Made by a program: the position numbers and the translations under genes. DNA of 16,894 bases from UBA3103 sp002365855 (lineage in GTDB: Bacteria > Bacillota > Desulfotomaculia > Desulfotomaculales > Pelotomaculaceae). Below the pieces are notes generated by a model, which was not told where the DNA came from, did no database searches, and saw only the letters and a list, made by a program, of their open reading frames with translations. Every line of letters starts with the position of its first letter. The first letter of the stretch is position 1. Positions 14,775 through 16,894 of the stretch are shown here, piece by piece. The stretch spans positions 1 through 16,894 of the forward strand of contig DAOURR010000052.1 in the NCBI GenBank assembly GCA_030627625.1, written 5' to 3'.

Positions 14775-16617
14775 TGTGCTCACTCCTTGCGTAAAAGGGC
14801 TCAGTCTCAAAACCAGGGCAAAGCCCGCATCCGGGACAAGAACCCTCACGGCAGTCGTCTGTAGTCAAACCTGCCAGCGCCCGCTTGTGTTCACGGGCCA
14901 GATATTGTTTAGAAACCCCGCAGTCAATGTGATCCCATGGCAGCGGTTCATCGTAGGCATATCTACGGTAGGCATATTCGTCGGGGTCAATACCTGCTTT
15001 GCGGAAGGCCTCCAGCCAGCGTTCCAGATGGAAGTATTCCGACCAGGCGTCAAACTTGCAACCTAGTTCATAAGCCTTTACAAGAACCTCGCCGAGCCGC
15101 CGGTCGCCCCTGGCGAATACTGCTTCAATATAGCTTAACCCGGCATCGTGGTAGTTAAAAACCAGCCCTCGCTCCCGCAGGTTTTCAGACAAGTACGACT
15201 GCTTCTGTTTCAGCGCCGCCTGCGCCACCTGCGGCTCCCATTGAAAAGCAGTATGAGCCTTGGGCACAAATGAGGAAGCGCTTATTGTTACCCTGAGCCG
15301 GCCGCGCGGCACGCCGGCCTTCCGGCCCAGTGAAAGCACCATTTTAGCCAACCGGATAATCTCATCGAGATCTTCAGGTGTTTCTGTGGGCAGACCAATC
15401 ATAAAATAAAGTTTAACTGCCTGCCATCCCTCGCGGAAAGCGGACCCCGTCGTTTCCAGCAGGTCTTCTTCCGTGACACCCTTGTTAATAACATCCCTAA
15501 GACGCTGCGATCCTGCCTCGGGAGCAAATGTTAGACTGGAGCGCCGCACTCGCTGAACTTCCTTGGCCAGGTCTACAGAAAATTGATCTACCCGGAGGGA
15601 TGGCAGGGAAACACCCACTCCCCGTTCTGCATGTTTATCCATCAATGACTTGATTACCCCTCGCACCGGGGTATAATCACTTGTGCTCAGGGAGGTAAGC
15701 GATATTTCATCATAACCGGTATTCCCTATCAGTTCTTCAGCCTGACGCATAATAGTGCCGGGGGTTTTTTCGCGCACCGGCCGATAGATCATACCCGCCT
15801 GGCAAAAGCGGCAACCCCTCGTACAGCCCCTTAATACTTCGATCATTATGCGATCGTGCACTGCTTCCGTGGAAGGGACCACCGGCCTGGTCGGAAACGG
15901 CGCCAGGTCAATATCCCTGACAAATCTTTTTATAACTCTATCCGGAGTACCCTCATTTAGAGGGCTGACACCAGAAAAAAAACCATCCCGATAATCAGCT
16001 TTATACAGGGATGGCACATAAACGCCGGGAACCCTGGACATATCGCTCAATAGACTCTTCCTCGATATATTACCCCTCTTAGCCTCCAGCAAGACATCCA
16101 ACATATCCTGTATGACTTCCTCGCCCTCACCAATCACGAACAGGTCAATGAATTCGGCCATTGGTTCAGGATTGAAGGCACAAGGCCCCCCGGCTATTAC
16201 CAGGGGATATCCTTCGTCCCTCTGGTCAGATTTCAAGGGGATGCCGGCCAGATCCATCATATATAGTACGTTGGTAAAGCTCATCTCGTATTGAAGGGTA
16301 AACGCCAGCACATCAAAGTCCCGTACCGGACGGCGCGATTCCAGTGTAAAAAGAGAAAGACTATGCTCCCTCATTTTTTTCTCCATGTCCGGCCACGGGG
16401 CAAATACCCTCTCCATCAAGGTGTCCGGACGGCTGTTTACTATCCCGTATAGAATCTGAAGTCCGAGATGAGACATGCCGACCTCGTAGACATCGGGAAA
16501 AGCAAAGGCCAGCTTCAAACCAACCTTGTTCCATTCCTTGCGCACGGAATTCCACTCACCCCCCGCGTAGCGGGCAGGCTTTCTTACCTGGGGCAAAATT
16601 TGATCTAATAGATCCAT
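14761..16617 (-). CDS. Radical SAM protein, TIGR03960 family, with B12-binding-like N-terminal region
   Basis: Radical SAM enzyme of unknown substrate, 618 aa. The N-terminal third (about 30-180) looks like a cobalamin-binding-type Rossmann region (AFPDVYEVGMSHLGLQILYG, VIAGGPCAFNPEPMAEFIDL, VIGEGEE). The radical SAM core has the 4Fe-4S motif CTRGCRFC with Cys265, Cys269 and Cys272. The C-terminus carries a further cysteine cluster CREGSCPGCGLC, which may hold a second iron-sulfur cluster. The start is ATG 16617 (MDLLDQILPQVRKPARYAGG), with AAAGGA about 9 nt upstream; an upstream ATG at 16683 is not supported by homology. It is the first gene of the probable unit radical SAM-DUF2344-rng. Confidence 0.92.
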   Translation of the reverse strand: MDLLDQILPQVRKPARYAGGEWNSVRKEWNKVGLKLAFAFPDVYEVGMSHLGLQILYGIVNSRPDTLMERVFAPWPDMEKKMREHSLSLFTLESRRPVRDFDVLAFTLQYEMSFTNVLYMMDLAGIPLKSDQRDEGYPLVIAGGPCAFNPEPMAEFIDLFVIGEGEEVIQDMLDVLLEAKRGNISRKSLLSDMSRVPGVYVPSLYKADYRDGFFSGVSPLNEGTPDRVIKRFVRDIDLAPFPTRPVVPSTEAVHDRIMIEVLRGCTRGCRFCQAGMIYRPVREKTPGTIMRQAEELIGNTGYDEISLTSLSTSDYTPVRGVIKSLMDKHAERGVGVSLPSLRVDQFSVDLAKEVQRVRRSSLTFAPEAGSQRLRDVINKGVTEEDLLETTGSAFREGWQAVKLYFMIGLPTETPEDLDEIIRLAKMVLSLGRKAGVPRGRLRVTISASSFVPKAHTAFQWEPQVAQAALKQKQSYLSENLRERGLVFNYHDAGLSYIEAVFARGDRRLGEVLVKAYELGCKFDAWSEYFHLERWLEAFRKAGIDPDEYAYRRYAYDEPLPWDHIDCGVSKQYLAREHKRALAGLTTDDCREGSCPGCGLCPGFETEPFYARSEHIAEV

Positions 16618-16714
16618 CCGGTCATGTCCTTTCAAAGGGTAATGGCCCTTACTAGTATAACCCAAAATATTCCGGAAAAACATTCCTTTATTAGATTATT
16701 CTACGAGAGGATCG

Positions 16715-16747
16715 AAAAACCTGCCTGTAAGCAAACTTCAAGGCAGG
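16715..16747 (-). terminator. Rho-independent terminator of a gene beyond the right edge
   Basis: Stem CCTGCCT (16720-16726) / AGGCAGG (16741-16747). The 14-nt loop can itself form a short AAG/CTT pairing. On the minus strand the stem is followed by five T (16719-16715). It separates the radical SAM unit from whatever lies to the right. Confidence 0.7.
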
Positions 16748-16755
16748 CATAAAAA

Positions 16756-16885
16756 GGGACACAGGGGGACGGCTCTTATGTGTCACAGGGAAGACACAGG
16801 GGGTAGGGTCGGAGGCAGGCGCGGTTAAAGTACAGACCTTGTGAGGCCGGGCCGTTTCTGCCCTTTCAGGTCAGTGTCCCCCTCA
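16756..16885. repeat. G-rich REP/RAYT-like repeat fragment
   Basis: A non-coding stretch with internal order. The direct repeat GACACAGGGGG occurs at 16758-16768 and 16793-16803. The inverted pair GACACA (16758-16763) / TGTGTC (16779-16784) forms a hairpin. AGGGGGAC (16763-16770) is inverted as GTCCCCCT (16876-16883) about 105 nt away. The GGGACACAGGGGGACGG block resembles palindromic ends I associate with IS200-like/RAYT repeats, by memory only. No coding sequence is recognised in the last 200 nt. Confidence 0.42.
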
Positions 16886-16894
16886 AGCGGGTCA

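Noticed and set aside
1..16894. CRISPR array, prophage or complete insertion sequence
   Set aside because: No regularly spaced repeats, no transposase or phage genes. Apart from the small repeat at the right edge the region is ordinary core genome.

Overview
The window comes from a Gram-positive, endospore-forming firmicute. The gene content and order (radical SAM/DUF2344 pair, rng, rplU-rpmA, Spo0B-type phosphotransferase, obg, proB, nadD, rsfS, leuS, and a GerA germination protein) fit the Peptococcaceae/Desulfotomaculales lineage (Pelotomaculum/Desulfotomaculum-like). That placement is inferred from gene order and protein character, not from a database search. Every protein gene recognised, and the one tRNA, lies on the minus strand, so the window reads from right to left. 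Non-ATG starts (TTG, GTG) are frequent.

From right to left: a short G-rich repeat cluster resembling REP/RAYT-type elements lies at the right edge, next to a terminator for a gene outside the window. Then come a radical SAM protein (TIGR03960 type), its overlapping DUF2344 partner and ribonuclease E/G with a TRAM-like tail. A strong promoter and structured leader precede rplU-rpmA, which ends in a clear terminator. A sigma-H-like promoter then opens spo0B-obg-proB-nadD, which couples sporulation signalling, ribosome/GTPase function, proline and NAD synthesis. A single-RRM RNA-binding protein and the ribosomal silencing factor rsfS follow.

The most remarkable part is 6287-6660. A perfect sigma-A promoter drives an alanine-type T-box leader (likely specifier GCC). 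A complete, CCA-encoding tRNA-Ala(GGC) gene is inserted in the apical loop of T-box stem III. The anticodon of this tRNA is complementary to the specifier. The leader ends in an intact T-box motif and terminator and controls, as a single-gene unit, an AMP-forming acyl-CoA ligase rather than an alanine gene. I do not know of a described case of this arrangement, but I could not search.

On the left, leuS has its own upstream region without a T-box and ends at a hairpin that looks bidirectional. The last gene, a GerA-family spore germination protein, has a forespore-sigma-like upstream sequence and runs off the left edge lacking only its extreme C-terminus.
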